From assembly GCA_004145795.1 (NCBI GenBank), contig SEIO01000001.1, forward strand, positions 124,001 through 188,000: a stretch of 64,000 bases of DNA. The letters run 5' to 3'. This DNA comes from Lentibacillus lipolyticus (GTDB taxonomy: Bacteria > Bacillota > Bacilli > Bacillales > Amphibacillaceae). Of the stretch, positions 37,346 through 47,414 are shown one piece after another. Below the pieces are notes generated by a model. It was not told the origin of the DNA, did not search any database, and saw only the letters and a list, made by a program, of their open reading frames with translations. Both the position numbers and the translations under genes were made by a program. Each line of letters begins with the position of its first letter. Position 1 is the first letter of the stretch.

Positions 37346-38053
37346 TTGTCAGGTGTTTTAAGCTTTCTAACCTTACTCATTAAAGAAGCACTTTTTTTCG
37401 TATCTTATGTGAAAAACCATGCGTTCCCCCAACCCCTGCCACCAGAAGAGGAAACAAAATACATTAAGCAAATGCAGAAAGGTGATGAAGAAGCAAGAAA
37501 CAAATTGATTGAACACAACTTGCGACTGGTGGCACATATTGTGAAAAAGTTTGAAAACACCGGGGAAGATATGGAAGACCTTATCTCCATCGGAACCATT
37601 GGACTGATAAAAGGAATTGAAAGCTACTCCTCTGATAAAGGAACGAAACTGGCAACTTATGCTGCACGCTGTATCGAAAATGAAATCTTAATGCATTTGC
37701 GGTCCCTCAAAAAAGTAAAGAAAGATGTTTCCCTTCATGATCCGATTGGTCAGGACAAAGAAGGAAATGAAATAAGTCTGATGGATATCCTGGAAGCAGA
37801 AAACCAAAATATCATTGAGTATATCCAGCTGAATATGGAAATTGAAAAGATGAATGAATATTTAGCTGTTCTTGACAGCAGAGAAAAAGAAGTTGTGCTG
37901 TATCGTTATGGACTTAACGACTATAAGGAGATGACACAGCGAGAAATCGCAAAAATGCTAGACATCTCCCGCAGTTATGTATCGCGGATTGAAAAAAGAG
38001 CACTGATGAAGGTATTTCATGAATATTATCGGAAAGAAAAAGACAGGAATTAA
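37346..38053 (+). CDS. sigK: RNA polymerase sporulation sigma factor SigK (intact)
   Basis: A 235-residue mother-cell sigma factor for late sporulation. The hydrophobic pro-sequence (about 1-20) is followed by the FPQPL region; SpoIVFB cleaves around here in B. subtilis. Region 2 contains [13 protein letters not shown] and [15 protein letters not shown]; region 4 contains [24 protein letters not shown]. The gene is continuous, with no skin-type prophage. Start is TTG at 37346 with AAGGAGG upstream. Sigma-E and SpoIIID control is expected, but I could not define the promoter in the 130 bases between the mrp terminator and the start. Confidence 0.97.
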   Translation: MSGVLSFLTLLIKEALFFVSYVKNHAFPQPLPPEEETKYIKQMQKGDEEARNKLIEHNLRLVAHIVKKFENTGEDMEDLISIGTIGLIKGIESYSSDKGTKLATYAARCIENEILMHLRSLKKVKKDVSLHDPIGQDKEGNEISLMDILEAENQNIIEYIQLNMEIEKMNEYLAVLDSREKEVVLYRYGLNDYKEMTQREIAKMLDISRSYVSRIEKRALMKVFHEYYRKEKDRN

Positions 38054-38056
38054 TTG

Positions 38057-38082
38057 GAGCGCGCATAGCATTATGCGCGCTC
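38057..38082. terminator. Hairpin between convergent sigK and yrhC
   Basis: An 11-bp perfect stem (GAGCGCGCATA / TATGCGCGCTC, loop GCAT), 4 nt after the sigK stop and overlapping the end of yrhC. The U-tract is weak on both sides, so its role as terminator is likely but not certain. Confidence 0.65.
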
Positions 38083-38310
38083 ATTGTCCTGTATTTTTTG
38101 TTTCAGCTGGTGTGAGTATATAATAAATAGACCAGCAGCAACCGTGACGGCAAAAGCAAGAACAGCCAATCCTATCCCATCCGGGGAATAGTGAATATAG
38201 GTGTTAATCACCGTCCCCATATATAAATAGGATGCCAAAATTAAAAGTGTTGCAGTAAATCGGCGAAAATCCTTTAGCTTTGTCTCCAATTTCTCCTTAT
38301 GAGGCTTCAA
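38071..38310 (-). CDS. yrhC: YrhC-like small membrane protein
   Basis: A 79-residue protein with two transmembrane helices (about 20-38 and 47-66) after a charged N terminus containing LETKLKDFRRF. Size, topology and location beside mtnN resemble YrhC of the B. subtilis yrrT-mtn-yrhABC group, although yrhA/yrhB are absent here. I chose TTG at 38310 with AAAGGGG upstream; the longer in-frame reading to 38376 has no such site. Function unknown. Confidence 0.75.
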   Translation of the reverse strand: MKPHKEKLETKLKDFRRFTATLLILASYLYMGTVINTYIHYSPDGIGLAVLAFAVTVAAGLFIIYSHQLKQKIQDNERA

Positions 38311-38383
38311 AACTATCTTCCCCTTTCTAAGAAGCATCATAACATATGAAACTGGCGTACACGGCAGGTAAATCATGGATAAA

Positions 38384-39073
38384 CTAGAGTGACTTTACCA
38401 TGTTCATGATTAAAGCCGCTGCGTTTCCAGCCGCTGTTTCCAGAAATGCATCAAACGAAACAGACGAATCTTTCCCTGCAATATCCGATAATGCTCGAAT
38501 GATGACAAATGGTGTCTCATACTGATAACTTACTTGAGCGATTGAAGCAGCCTCCATTTCTGCCGCAATCATAGCCGGGAATTTATCCCGTACAAATATA
38601 ACCCGCTGTGCATCATCCATGAAGGAATCACCCGTTGCTATGATTCCTTCCTTCCAGTTTAGCTCAAGTTCCTGAATAACCTGACGCGCTTTTTCTATTA
38701 GACCGGTATCCGCCTCATATGTTGCTGGCATTCCCGGGACTTGACCATACGCGTAATCAAATGCTGTAGCATCAACATCATGGTGAACAACTTCGGTAGA
38801 GATAACAACATCGCCAACGTCCAATTCCTCCCCAAATCCACCGGCCGAACCGGTATTAATAACACAGGAAGGCTGGAATCGTTCGTGCATAATGGTTGCT
38901 GCCATTGCCGCATTCACTTTCCCAATTCCTGATTTCAACAACACAACTTCACGTCCATATAGTTTGCCATGTATAAATAGACAGTTGGCAACCGTTTCTT
39001 CAGCGGTATCTGCCATTTTCCCTCGCACTGCATCTATTTCTTCATCCATCGCTCCAATAATGCCTATTGTCAT
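38384..39073 (-). CDS. mtnN: 5'-methylthioadenosine/S-adenosylhomocysteine nucleosidase
   Basis: A 229-residue enzyme that removes adenine from methylthioadenosine and S-adenosylhomocysteine. IGIIGAMDEEIDAV at the N terminus, SGIGKVNAA (about 50), GSAGGFGEELDVGDVVIST (about 77-95) and the catalytic region VIRALSDIAGKD (about 190-201) are intact. AGAGGAGG precedes ATG at 39073; upstream extension rejected. Transcribed with yrrS, 25 nt away. Confidence 0.96.
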   Translation of the reverse strand: MTIGIIGAMDEEIDAVRGKMADTAEETVANCLFIHGKLYGREVVLLKSGIGKVNAAMAATIMHERFQPSCVINTGSAGGFGEELDVGDVVISTEVVHHDVDATAFDYAYGQVPGMPATYEADTGLIEKARQVIQELELNWKEGIIATGDSFMDDAQRVIFVRDKFPAMIAAEMEAASIAQVSYQYETPFVIIRALSDIAGKDSSVSFDAFLETAAGNAAALIMNMVKSL

Positions 39074-39098
39074 GTCTTTTCCTCCTCTGATGTGTTCG

Positions 39099-39773
39099 TC
39101 ATTCATAGCGCCATTTTTGATCATTTTCTTTGAGACGTTCCACTTTTGTCGGCTTCCATCCCTCATTACTGATCCAGGACATATATACTCGGTAAACTTC
39201 CGATTCATCTTTGCTGGACACAGTTGCGAGCACCTTCTGTTCACCATTCCGGGAAATATACCACATAATAAAATCATTCACATTCAAATCTGTGGCCGCC
39301 GCAACTGCTTGCCGCATCTCTTTTCTATCCTGTGAATCTTCATTAAAATTAACGGTGTGGGGTTCGGGCTGTTCCGTGCCAACTGGCTCCCAGTTACCGG
39401 TGTAGGCTTCTAAAACATTGTCATCAGAAGGCTCTGCTTTTTCCGTAGTAATGTCTTTTCCGGAATCTCCATCCATCTCGGCAGCTTCCTCGTTACCTTT
39501 ATTATCTGCACCAGAATCATCATGACTCGCTTCTTCATTATCCAGCTTGTCCATTCCACTAGTTTCAGAATCACCGGACACTTGGGTATTATCCGCATGA
39601 TCACTCTGTTCTGTTTCATCTGATGCTGTGTTACCTCCCCCGCCAAAAATCAGGAGAAGTACCAAGGCAATTAGCAATATACTCCCCAGCACGATGAACA
39701 TAGACAACGATTTCGTATTCTTTCTTCGTTTTTCATATTTATTTACTCTTGATAAATGGTCGTAGTCAGACAC
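39099..39773 (-). CDS. yrrS: YrrS-family membrane protein (DUF1510)
   Basis: A 224-residue protein with a basic N terminus (NKYEKRRKNTK), one membrane helix (about 23-43), a long acidic, Asp/Ser/Glu-rich linker (about 48-130) and a C-terminal DUF1510 domain with YTGNWEPVGTEQ and WISNEGWKPTKVERLK. I chose GTG at 39773 because GGAGG is 8 nt upstream; TTG at 39779 is too close. It lies next to greA as in B. subtilis, but the penicillin-binding protein gene that intervenes there (yrrR/pbpI) is not present. Confidence 0.88.
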   Translation of the reverse strand: MSDYDHLSRVNKYEKRRKNTKSLSMFIVLGSILLIALVLLLIFGGGGNTASDETEQSDHADNTQVSGDSETSGMDKLDNEEASHDDSGADNKGNEEAAEMDGDSGKDITTEKAEPSDDNVLEAYTGNWEPVGTEQPEPHTVNFNEDSQDRKEMRQAVAAATDLNVNDFIMWYISRNGEQKVLATVSSKDESEVYRVYMSWISNEGWKPTKVERLKENDQKWRYE

Positions 39774-39903
39774 TTTCAACCCCTCCTATCACATCTTCTA
39801 TAGTATCATATTTTTTCCATGCTGTTATATGCCATTGGAAGCAGATTTGCTGCATATGGATTTCATTTACTAAACGTCCACCATTTGCTATTTCTGACAT
39901 TAT

Positions 39904-39932
39904 AAAAAAAGAGAAGCCAATCAGCCTCTCTT
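39904..39932 (-). terminator. Intrinsic terminator of greA
   Basis: On the minus strand AAGAGAGGC pairs with GCTTCTCTT (one G-U) and is followed by TTTTTATA; 41 nt after the greA stop. Confidence 0.88.
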
Positions 39933-39972
39933 GGTCTTGCTATATACTTTCGGCCCCGGAGGCACTCATATG

Positions 39973-40449
39973 CTATTCGACATTTTCAATGCGAACAAAC
40001 AAATCACCGCCGGGTGTTGTCACAGAAACTTCCGCTCCTATTTCCTGACCAAGCAGGCTTTTCGCCATTGGGGAATCGTTGGATATTTTCCCTTCAAATG
40101 GATCAGCCTCTGCACTGCCGACAATCGTATATGTTTCCTCATCACCATCAGGCAACTCCTTAAATGTCACCGTCTTGCCAAGTGAAACGACATCAGGATT
40201 CTGGTTATCATTTTCAATAATAACAGCATTGCGAATCATCTGCTCTACTTGGGATATACGGGACTCCACGAATGCCTGTTCATCTTTGGCAGCATCATAC
40301 TCTGAGTTCTCGGAAAGGTCTCCAAAACTCCGGGCAACCTTAATCCGCTCCACCACTTCTTGTCTCCGTTCCGTTTTTAAGTAGTGCAGTTCCTCCTCCA
40401 GTTTATCTTTCCCCTCTTGTGTCATATAATAACTTTTCTCTGTTGCCAT
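39973..40449 (-). CDS. greA: Transcription elongation factor GreA
   Basis: A 158-residue secondary-channel factor that rescues backtracked RNA polymerase. The coiled coil has the tip acidic motif [13 protein letters not shown] (about 42-54), and the C-terminal FKBP-like domain has [17 protein letters not shown]. Start ATG at 40449 with AAGGAG upstream; the upstream in-frame extension lacks homology. Length matches the family. Confidence 0.96.
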   Translation of the reverse strand: MATEKSYYMTQEGKDKLEEELHYLKTERRQEVVERIKVARSFGDLSENSEYDAAKDEQAFVESRISQVEQMIRNAVIIENDNQNPDVVSLGKTVTFKELPDGDEETYTIVGSAEADPFEGKISNDSPMAKSLLGQEIGAEVSVTTPGGDLFVRIENVE

Positions 40450-40623
40450 TATCCATACACTCCTTTTATCGTTCACTAAATACAAATCTTATCATAACAT
40501 TAATCAATAAAGCTTATTAACAAACAGTACTCGAAACTACTATGGCAGATTTCGTTTAAATTTTCAATACTTTTTCTTCAATTTTGGTTAGAGCTGGTGA
40601 TCAGGTCCTAAAATCAACTGCAA

Positions 40624-41265
40624 TCAAGTCGTGCTTGTCTGATTCCGGGACAGTATCTTTTCTACTTTCGTTGCCATAATATCAATCGCAACATGATTCT
40701 GTCCGCCTTCCGGTATGATGATATCGGCATAGCGCTTGGTTGGCTCCACAAATTGAAGATGCATCGGCCGGACTATATGTTCATATTGGTCAATGACGGA
40801 ATCAAGCGTTCGTCCACGCTCCTTGATGTCCCGAACAAGCCTCCGAATGATACGAATATCGGCATCTGTATCAACAAATACTTTAATATCCATCAAATCA
40901 ACGAGTCGCGGATCTTCCAATATCAGAATACCTTCGAGGATGATAACTTCCTTTGGTTCGACATGGATTACCTCGTTGGACCTGGTATGCATTTTATAGT
41001 CGTAGACAGGTTTTTGAACCGGTTGATGATGCAAGAGTTTATGAACATGTTCCACCAGCAAATCATTATCAAATGCTAAAGGGTGGTCATAATTCGTATT
41101 TAATCGTTCTTCAAACGGCAAATGGCTCTGATTTTTATAATAATAATCCTGTTCAATAACAAGAATGGTTTTATCTTGAAAGCGCTGGCAGATTGAGCGG
41201 GTTACTGTGGTTTTACCGCTGCCGCTTCCGCCTGCAACGCCAATAACAACTGGTTTTTCAGGCAT
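40624..41265 (-). CDS. udk: Uridine kinase
   Basis: A 213-residue P-loop kinase that phosphorylates uridine and cytidine in pyrimidine salvage. [12 protein letters not shown] (about 9-20), [11 protein letters not shown] (about 60-70) and [11 protein letters not shown] (about 142-152) match the family. AAGGAG precedes ATG at 41265. It lies between greA and trmR; the two U32-family genes found between udk and trmR in B. subtilis (yrrO, yrrN) are absent. Confidence 0.96.
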   Translation of the reverse strand: MPEKPVVIGVAGGSGSGKTTVTRSICQRFQDKTILVIEQDYYYKNQSHLPFEERLNTNYDHPLAFDNDLLVEHVHKLLHHQPVQKPVYDYKMHTRSNEVIHVEPKEVIILEGILILEDPRLVDLMDIKVFVDTDADIRIIRRLVRDIKERGRTLDSVIDQYEHIVRPMHLQFVEPTKRYADIIIPEGGQNHVAIDIMATKVEKILSRNQTSTT

Positions 41266-41283
41266 GAATAGGAACTCCTTTCA

Positions 41284-41916
41284 CTAAAGTTTATTACTAA
41301 TCGCTATTCCATCCCCGATGGGTACAATCGTTGTTGTAAATTCCGGGTGTTTGACAAGCCAGTCGTTATACTCTCGTATTTTGCCGGCAATTTTTTGATA
41401 TCTGGGATGCTGTTTTCCAGCATTGGCAACAAATCCTTTAAACAATACATTATCAGTCAGCACAAAGCCTCCGGATGGTAATAACGGTTCCGAAAGCTGA
41501 AAAAACTCCTTATAACTCCCTTTGGCAGCATCAATCAATACCATATCAAATGTACTCCCCGTCATGTTGGGAATTTCTTCTGCGGCATCACCAAAGATAA
41601 CTTCAATTGCATCCGTTTTCCCCATTTTACGGATATTCTCCACAGCCTGATTATACCGTTGTGCATCCCGCTCAATGGTTACAATGGAACTGTCGGGATT
41701 GGCCTGCGACATACGCAATGCTGAGTACCCAATTGCGCTGCCAATTTCCAATATCCGTTCAGGCTTGGCCAGCCTAATCATTTGCATGACAAAATGTATT
41801 CCAAGCGGATCCATGATTGGTATCCGCTCCCGTTTAGCTTCTTCTTCCAGAGCCTTAACCCATTCCGGTTCTTCAGTAAGTGATTCCATTAAATATTGTT
41901 TCAGTGTATCATCCAT
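41284..41916 (-). CDS. trmR: tRNA 5-hydroxyuridine methyltransferase TrmR
   Basis: A 210-residue class I methyltransferase of the O-methyltransferase family 3 type. In B. subtilis its orthologue YrrM methylates 5-hydroxyuridine to 5-methoxyuridine at tRNA position 34. RILEIGSAIGYSALRM (about 54-69) is the SAM site, VLIDAAKGSYKEFF (about 126-139) the metal/catalytic region, and LTDNVLFKG follows. GAGG precedes ATG at 41916. The neighbours that make the hydroxyuridine substrate in B. subtilis are missing locally. Confidence 0.88.
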   Translation of the reverse strand: MDDTLKQYLMESLTEEPEWVKALEEEAKRERIPIMDPLGIHFVMQMIRLAKPERILEIGSAIGYSALRMSQANPDSSIVTIERDAQRYNQAVENIRKMGKTDAIEVIFGDAAEEIPNMTGSTFDMVLIDAAKGSYKEFFQLSEPLLPSGGFVLTDNVLFKGFVANAGKQHPRYQKIAGKIREYNDWLVKHPEFTTTIVPIGDGIAISNKL

Positions 41917-42022
41917 CCTATCAGCCTCTTCATAACGTTAAAATAGTACTATTGCAGCTGAGTAACCGGAGCACAAGGCATCCCTGGTTTTCATTCAACT
42001 GGTACTTCATGATCGTGCCGGA

Positions 42023-43141
42023 TTAATCAATATACTTTGCCTTTAATTGTCTGTGTTTCTCCACTGTTTCAGCATAATGGATATTACCCTTATCGTCGTG
42101 GAGGAAATATTTGTAGTCTGTATTTTCCGGATGGATTGCTGCCTTCAGCGATGACTTGGCAAAATTTGATATAGGACCTACCGGTAATGTATCCACATGG
42201 TACGTATTATACGGGGACTCGATTTCCAAGTCTTCCAGCAGCACTTTATCCTTATGCTTTCCAAGTGCATACAGAACGGTTGGATCCGTCTGCAGCGGCA
42301 TACCCTCTTCCAATCGGTTATAGAATACACCAGCGATTTTTTTTCGCTGTTTTTCCGAACTGGCTTCATTTTCTACTAGTGAAGCCATCGTCAGCGCCTC
42401 ATGGACTGTCATGTCCCTTGCAGCAATCTCGTCCTGAAGCGGTGTAACAACCTCAACAGTTTTTTTAAGCATTTTATTAACGACCTTTTCAACACTTGGT
42501 TCCTTGCTGTAAAACTGATAGGTCGCCGCAAATAAATAACCTTCTAATGGTGTCCTGACTTCCGGATCCAAAATATCATTGGATAAAATACCAGGATACG
42601 CATTTATAAGGGTTTCCATATACTGGGGGTCATTTACTTTATTTAAAAATTTTTTCTTACTGAAGGGCAATTCAGCGGCGTATATCCTTGCCATTTCATT
42701 GATTGTCTTCCCCTCAGGTATCGTAACACTGTATATAGGCTCTTCTAGAACTTTTCCACTTTTCAATGCCTGAATTAACTCATTGATTTTCATGGATGGT
42801 GATAAGGTATACTCACCCGCCTGAAATGCAGATTCATTTTTAATCTTTATATAAAAACGAAAAATGGTACTGTCTTTGATAAGTCCATTTTCTTCAAGGA
42901 TAGCTGCAATTTCGGATGTAGAGGAACCCATGGGAATGTCAACTGTTACTTCCTTATCACTATCAGGATCAACAGGCTGTAAAGCTGATTTTATGTAGAG
43001 ATATCCTGATATACCACCAATAGTAAAAATAAGGACGAATGAAATAATAATGATGGCAGCAATCCGGCGAACCATCCTGGCATCCTCACCCCGCGTTGTC
43101 GGGTTGTCCTTATTATCACCTGGTGTTTTCTTTTTGGACAT
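42023..43141 (-). CDS. mltG: Endolytic murein transglycosylase MltG
   Basis: A 372-residue membrane-bound YceG/MltG protein that cuts nascent glycan strands and limits their length. One transmembrane helix at about 28-50, a LysM-like part (IPMGSSTSEIAAILEENGLI, about 70-89) and the catalytic domain with MASLVENEASSEKQRKKIAG (Glu in VENEA, about 252) and LQTDPTVLYALG. GAGGAGGG precedes ATG at 43141. Located between yrzB and trmR as in B. subtilis yrrL. Confidence 0.95.
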   Translation of the reverse strand: MSKKKTPGDNKDNPTTRGEDARMVRRIAAIIIISFVLIFTIGGISGYLYIKSALQPVDPDSDKEVTVDIPMGSSTSEIAAILEENGLIKDSTIFRFYIKIKNESAFQAGEYTLSPSMKINELIQALKSGKVLEEPIYSVTIPEGKTINEMARIYAAELPFSKKKFLNKVNDPQYMETLINAYPGILSNDILDPEVRTPLEGYLFAATYQFYSKEPSVEKVVNKMLKKTVEVVTPLQDEIAARDMTVHEALTMASLVENEASSEKQRKKIAGVFYNRLEEGMPLQTDPTVLYALGKHKDKVLLEDLEIESPYNTYHVDTLPVGPISNFAKSSLKAAIHPENTDYKYFLHDDKGNIHYAETVEKHRQLKAKYID

Positions 43142-43306
43142 GCGGCTTCCCTCCTCACCGGGTATATTATACTAAAAAAATATATCGTTAGCTACAAAAA
43201 ATGAATTTACTCGTGTTTTTCTGCCGTATGAAGCCGCAAAAACCGCACAGCGGACACCAGTATAGGAATCCCTGTTTTGCATCCTGCATTATGACCAGCG
43301 AGTGAA

Positions 43307-43342
43307 AGGAAAAAGCTGATACCCCAATAGGATACCAGCCTT
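43307..43342 (-). terminator. Intrinsic terminator of the ireB-ruvX-yrzB operon
   Basis: On the minus strand AAGGCTGGTATCC pairs with GGGTATCAGCTTT through several G-U pairs, followed by TTTCCTTTC; 16 nt after yrzB. Confidence 0.78.
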
Positions 43343-43358
43343 CAAGAAACAAAATCCG

Positions 43359-43649
43359 TTACTGGTCTTCACTGTCCTCATCAACCAGAGTATTAAGCAT
43401 TTCCTCGACCATTTCCCATTCCTCTTCCGATTCAATCGGAAACAGGGAAAGATCGTCGTCATTGGTTTCTTGTTCCTCATACCGGAATGCATACACTTCT
43501 ACTTCCTCATTTTCCTGCTGATCAACCGGAACAACCGCGATGTAAGAATGTCCAGTCTTGTCGACATCAAATGTAAATAATACTTCAAACAGATGCTCTT
43601 CTCCGTTTTCGTCAGGTATAATAATGCGTTCCTTTTCTTCCAGTGCCAT
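43359..43649 (-). CDS. yrzB: DUF1292 family protein YrzB
   Basis: A 96-residue acidic soluble protein of the DUF1292 family. ERIIIPDENGEEHLFEVLFTF (first strands) and the C-terminal EEEWEMVEEMLNTLVDE are typical. GGAGTG precedes ATG at 43649, 2 nt from ruvX. Found throughout Firmicutes in the ireB-ruvX operon; function unknown. Confidence 0.92.
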   Translation of the reverse strand: MALEEKERIIIPDENGEEHLFEVLFTFDVDKTGHSYIAVVPVDQQENEEVEVYAFRYEEQETNDDDLSLFPIESEEEWEMVEEMLNTLVDEDSEDQ

Positions 43650-43651
43650 TC

Positions 43652-44080
43652 CTACACTCCTTTTTGATTTTCCTGATCGAGATATCCCTGTAAAATCATC
43701 ACAGCTGCCATCTTATCGATCACTTTTTTTCTTTTCTTCCTGCTCATGTCCGCCTCAAGCAGCACACGTTCCGCAGCGATTGTCGATAATCGTTCATCCC
43801 ATAAAACAGCAGGAATACCGTGCATCTCTTCAACATGTTTGGCATATTCCTCACACGCTTTTCCGCGTTCCCCGACTGTCCCATTCATATTTTTTGGGAA
43901 TCCAATTACAGCCTTCCCAATTTCATGCGCTTCTATTATTTCCTGCAGTTCACTGTCTGCAGAGAAAATATCCTGCTCGTCCCATTTAATTGTTTTAATT
44001 CCTTGGGCCGTCCAGCCAAAGGCGTCACTGACAGCCACTCCAATCGTTTTGGAGCCGACATCCAAACCAAGTATTTTCAT
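43652..44080 (-). CDS. ruvX: Putative pre-16S rRNA nuclease / Holliday junction resolvase-like YqgF
   Basis: A 142-residue RNase H-fold protein. [15 protein letters not shown] (about 4-18) carries the first catalytic Asp, [16 protein letters not shown] the central block, [14 protein letters not shown] (about 94-107) the Glu, and [13 protein letters not shown] the last Asp. AAAGGGAA precedes ATG at 44080, which abuts ireB. The family matures 16S rRNA 5' ends in E. coli; the role in Firmicutes is inferred. Confidence 0.95.
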   Translation of the reverse strand: MKILGLDVGSKTIGVAVSDAFGWTAQGIKTIKWDEQDIFSADSELQEIIEAHEIGKAVIGFPKNMNGTVGERGKACEEYAKHVEEMHGIPAVLWDERLSTIAAERVLLEADMSRKKRKKVIDKMAAVMILQGYLDQENQKGV

Positions 44081-44350
44081 TTAATTCCCTTTCCGCTGTT
44101 CCTCGAGGTAAAATTTGACAAGTTCTTCAATGACTTCATCCCGTTCCACTTTGCGCATCAGGTTCCTTGCATCGTTATACCTGGGTATATAAGCAGGGTC
44201 ACCGGATAGCAGATAACCGACAATTTGATTTATTGGGTTATAGCCTTTTTCCTTTAGTGCACCATGTACGGTCAGCAAGATTTCCTTAATATCCTGCTCA
44301 AAGGGCTCGTCCGAGAAATCAAACTGCATTGTTTTATCAATAGAGCTCAT
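44081..44350 (-). CDS. ireB: IreB family regulatory protein (YrzL)
   Basis: An 89-residue UPF0297 protein. MQFDFSDEP near the start and [20 protein letters not shown] (about 36-55), NARNLMRK-like [14 protein letters not shown] mark the family. IreB is a phosphorylation substrate of the Ser/Thr kinase IreK/PrkC and regulates cephalosporin resistance in Enterococcus; Thr residues near the N terminus (DKTMQ) correspond to the phosphorylated segment. ATG at 44350, GAGGTG upstream. Leads ireB-ruvX-yrzB. Confidence 0.93.
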   Translation of the reverse strand: MSSIDKTMQFDFSDEPFEQDIKEILLTVHGALKEKGYNPINQIVGYLLSGDPAYIPRYNDARNLMRKVERDEVIEELVKFYLEEQRKGN

Positions 44351-44443
44351 CGTGACACCTCATTCCATGTTTTGCCTTTGCCGCTATTCTAACATGTTTA
44401 GCTTTTATATTATATGTTTTTCACTCGTTTGAAAACAAATTGT

Positions 44444-47086
44444 CTAGTTTCCGGCGTTATTTTCAATATATTCCCTTGCTGCATGGAGTGCATCGTTTAT
44501 TTTGGCAGGATTTTTGCCGCCGGCCTGCGCCATGTCCGGGCGGCCTCCTCCTCCACCGCCACAACGTTCGGCGGCCTGTTTAACCAGATGACCTGCATGC
44601 AAGCCGTTTGCTGTCAAATCTGCCGTAATTCCTGCAGCAAGCTGAACTTTCTCATTGGCCTCTGCCGCCAATAAAATAACACCCGAACCCAACTTCTGTT
44701 TCAATTCATCCACCATATTGCGAAGCTGGTTCATATCCTTTACTTGGACTTGTTGTGCAAGTACCGTGACATCATGTATTGTTTCCGCTTTTTCCGTTAT
44801 GGATGATGCCTCTGCATTGGACAACTTGGCATTTAGTGAATCATTGGATTTCTGCAGTTCTTTTATCTCTTGGAAAAGTACTTCCACCCGCTCCGGCACT
44901 TTCGTATCGTTTGTCTTCAGCAGGCGTGCTGCGGATTGAAGCACTTCCAGTTTTTCATTGACGTACGTGTAGGCATGTTTACTGGAAACAGCTTCAATCC
45001 TTCGCGAACCGGCACCAATCCCTGTTTCAGAAACAATTTTGAACATGCCAATTTCTGACGTATTCCGGACGTGACAGCCGCCGCATAATTCAATACTGTA
45101 ATCACCAATTTCTACGACTCTGACAATATCTCCGTATTTTTCACCGAATAGTGCCATTGCACCCATTTCTTTCGCTTCGTCAAGTTTTTTATGATCTGCC
45201 ACAACCGGTATAGAAGCCCATATTTTTTCATTGACCAGCTGTTCAATCTGTTCCAGCTGTTCGTTACTCACTGAACTGAAATGAGTAAAATCGAAGCGAA
45301 GTCTCTCTGGCGTAACAAGGGACCCGGCCTGATTCACATGGTCGCCCAGCACATCCTTCAATGCCTGATGCAAAAGGTGGGTGGCGGTATGATTTTTAAT
45401 AATTGCCGTGCGGAAAGTCCGCTCTACTGTTGCAGTCACATGTTCACCAGTCTGAATGGTTCCTTCCTTGATGCGTATTTTATGCACATGCTGACCGTGC
45501 GGCGCTTTCTGCACATCTTCCACATATGCTGAAGCACTATTTGAATACAGCCAACCTTTATCAGGAATTTGTCCTCCGCTTTCCGCATAAAACGGCGTTT
45601 CTTGTAAAAACACAAGTACTTCATCACCTTCAATGGCTGTTTCCGCAAAATCATTTCCGTTGATAATGGCTTGAACAGTTGTGTCCGTTTCCAGTGTATC
45701 ATAACCGACAAACGTGCTTTCGACCTCTACTTCACGCAGAACGCCATCTTGCACCTGCATAGAATCAACTTGCTGCCGTGCATTTCTGGCCCGTTCACGC
45801 TGTTTTTCCATTTCATCTTCAAAGCCTTGTTCATCAATCGTAAAGCCTTGTTCTTTTACATATTCCTCTGTAAGTTCTTTTGGAAAGCCGTACGTATCAT
45901 ACAGCATAAACACTTCAGCACCCGGAAAAACATCACGGCCTGACTGCTTTTCCTTCTTTATTACCTTGCTGAGAATTTCCAATCCCTCATTCAAGGTTTC
46001 ATGGAAACGTTCTTCTTCCGCTCGCACAACCTTACTGATGTAGTCATAGCGGTCTTTTACTTCGGGGTAAAAGTCCTTCATAATGTCACCAACCACGGGT
46101 ACCAGTTTATACATAAATGGTTCATTAATCCCGAGCTGTGTTGCAAAACGGACGGCACGGCGAAGCAATCTTCTTAGCACATACCCCCTGCCCTCATTTG
46201 ACGGCAATGCCTTGTCACTGACAGCAAAGGTGACGGTACGGATATGGTCGGCTATTACTTTAAACGCCGTATCAATTTCTATCGTTTCGCCATATTTTTT
46301 TCCAGAAATAGATTCCGTTTCCCGAATCAGCGGCATGAATAAATCTGTTTCAAAATTGGTTGGCACATCCTGGATAACAGAGACCATTCGTTCCAGTCCC
46401 ATTCCGGTATCAATATTTTTCTTTGGAAGCGGTGTGTACGTATCATCGGGGTTATGATTAAATTGAGAAAACACCAGATTCCAAATTTCCAGGTACCGTT
46501 CATTTTCCCCGCCCGGGTACAACTCCGGGTCATCTGGATCATTTCCATAGCTTTCACCACGGTCATAAAAAATTTCCGTATTCGGTCCGCTTGGGCCTTC
46601 ACCGATATCCCAGAAGTTTTCCTCCAGACGAATGATTCGTTCTTTCGGCAGCTGTATGTCATAGAGCCAAATGTCGTAAGCTTCATCATCCTCCGGGTGG
46701 ACAGTTACTGATAACCGTTTGGGATCAAATCCTATCCAGTCATCACTAGTCAGAAATTCCCACGCCCAATGAATCGCCTCTTTTTTGAAATAATCCCCAA
46801 TGGAGAAATTCCCGAGCATTTCAAAAAATGTATGGTGTCTTGCGGTAAATCCGACATTTTCAATATCATTTGTCCGAATGGATTTTTGAGCATTGACGAG
46901 ACGCGGGTTGTCTGGAATCACCCGGCCATCAAAGTATTTTTTTAACGTGGCCACACCACTGTTAATCCAGAGCAATGTCGGATCTTCGCTTGGTATGAGG
47001 GATGCGCTGGGTTCCACTTGATGTCCTTTTTCCTTAAAAAAATCGAGAAACATTTGCCGTACTTGTGCTGATGTGAGCTGTTCCAT
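44444..47086 (-). CDS. alaS: Alanyl-tRNA synthetase
   Basis: An 880-residue class II synthetase. The catalytic core (about 1-430) opens with [20 protein letters not shown]; the editing domain has [16 protein letters not shown] (about 568) and [13 protein letters not shown] (about 670) supplying zinc ligands; a C-Ala domain with the glycine-rich [15 protein letters not shown] ends the protein. GGAGG precedes ATG at 47086. Expression is set by a T-box leader with an alanine specifier upstream. Confidence 0.98.
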   Translation of the reverse strand: MEQLTSAQVRQMFLDFFKEKGHQVEPSASLIPSEDPTLLWINSGVATLKKYFDGRVIPDNPRLVNAQKSIRTNDIENVGFTARHHTFFEMLGNFSIGDYFKKEAIHWAWEFLTSDDWIGFDPKRLSVTVHPEDDEAYDIWLYDIQLPKERIIRLEENFWDIGEGPSGPNTEIFYDRGESYGNDPDDPELYPGGENERYLEIWNLVFSQFNHNPDDTYTPLPKKNIDTGMGLERMVSVIQDVPTNFETDLFMPLIRETESISGKKYGETIEIDTAFKVIADHIRTVTFAVSDKALPSNEGRGYVLRRLLRRAVRFATQLGINEPFMYKLVPVVGDIMKDFYPEVKDRYDYISKVVRAEEERFHETLNEGLEILSKVIKKEKQSGRDVFPGAEVFMLYDTYGFPKELTEEYVKEQGFTIDEQGFEDEMEKQRERARNARQQVDSMQVQDGVLREVEVESTFVGYDTLETDTTVQAIINGNDFAETAIEGDEVLVFLQETPFYAESGGQIPDKGWLYSNSASAYVEDVQKAPHGQHVHKIRIKEGTIQTGEHVTATVERTFRTAIIKNHTATHLLHQALKDVLGDHVNQAGSLVTPERLRFDFTHFSSVSNEQLEQIEQLVNEKIWASIPVVADHKKLDEAKEMGAMALFGEKYGDIVRVVEIGDYSIELCGGCHVRNTSEIGMFKIVSETGIGAGSRRIEAVSSKHAYTYVNEKLEVLQSAARLLKTNDTKVPERVEVLFQEIKELQKSNDSLNAKLSNAEASSITEKAETIHDVTVLAQQVQVKDMNQLRNMVDELKQKLGSGVILLAAEANEKVQLAAGITADLTANGLHAGHLVKQAAERCGGGGGGRPDMAQAGGKNPAKINDALHAAREYIENNAGN

Positions 47087-47141
47087 GTTCTGACCTCCAA
47101 GCCTATTTCATCCAATTTTTTCAAAACTATCTTACACCATT

Positions 47142-47181
47142 AAAAAAATCCCATCTCCAAATGAATGTTAGAGACGGGATT
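47142..47181 (-). terminator. T-box terminator of alaS
   Basis: On the minus strand AATCCCGTCTC pairs with GAGATGGGATT and is followed by seven T in total. It is mutually exclusive with the antiterminator formed by the T-box motif at 47185-47199. Confidence 0.93.
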
Positions 47182-47400
47182 GTTCCGCGGTACCACCCTA
47201 ATTATGAATGGATTCCCATTCATCGCTTCGCATGGTAACGGTTTGAAACCGACGGGGATTAGCCGCACTCCAGTTTAGCATTCCATGGCTCAACATCCAG
47301 GATTCCTTACAGCCTGTGGAAATCCCTCTCTGCAGAACGGAGACACATGTACTCAGAACCTTCTTTGTTTTTGCTTGTAACCATTTTAGTATCATTTGTT
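47142..47400 (-). promoter_or_regulatory. T-box riboswitch (alanine) upstream of alaS
   Basis: The conserved T-box AGGGTGGTACCGCGG lies at 47199-47185 (minus). Stem I covers about 47400-47270, and the likely specifier codon is GCT (alanine) at 47279-47277 in the context GAAT-GCT-A. Uncharged tRNA-Ala pairing with specifier and T-box allows read-through of the terminator. The transcript probably starts near 47621 (promoter at 47628-47656). Confidence 0.93.
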
Positions 47401-47414
47401 CCTGTTGTTATAAA

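Noticed and set aside
39074-39277. Extended MtnN reading from 39277
   Set aside because: The extension overlaps yrrS and precedes the AGAGGAGG site used by the ATG at 39073.
44405-44440. Hairpin GTTTTTCA / TGAAAAC as alaS terminator
   Set aside because: Short, AT-only stem with an internal mismatch and no U-tract on the minus strand.
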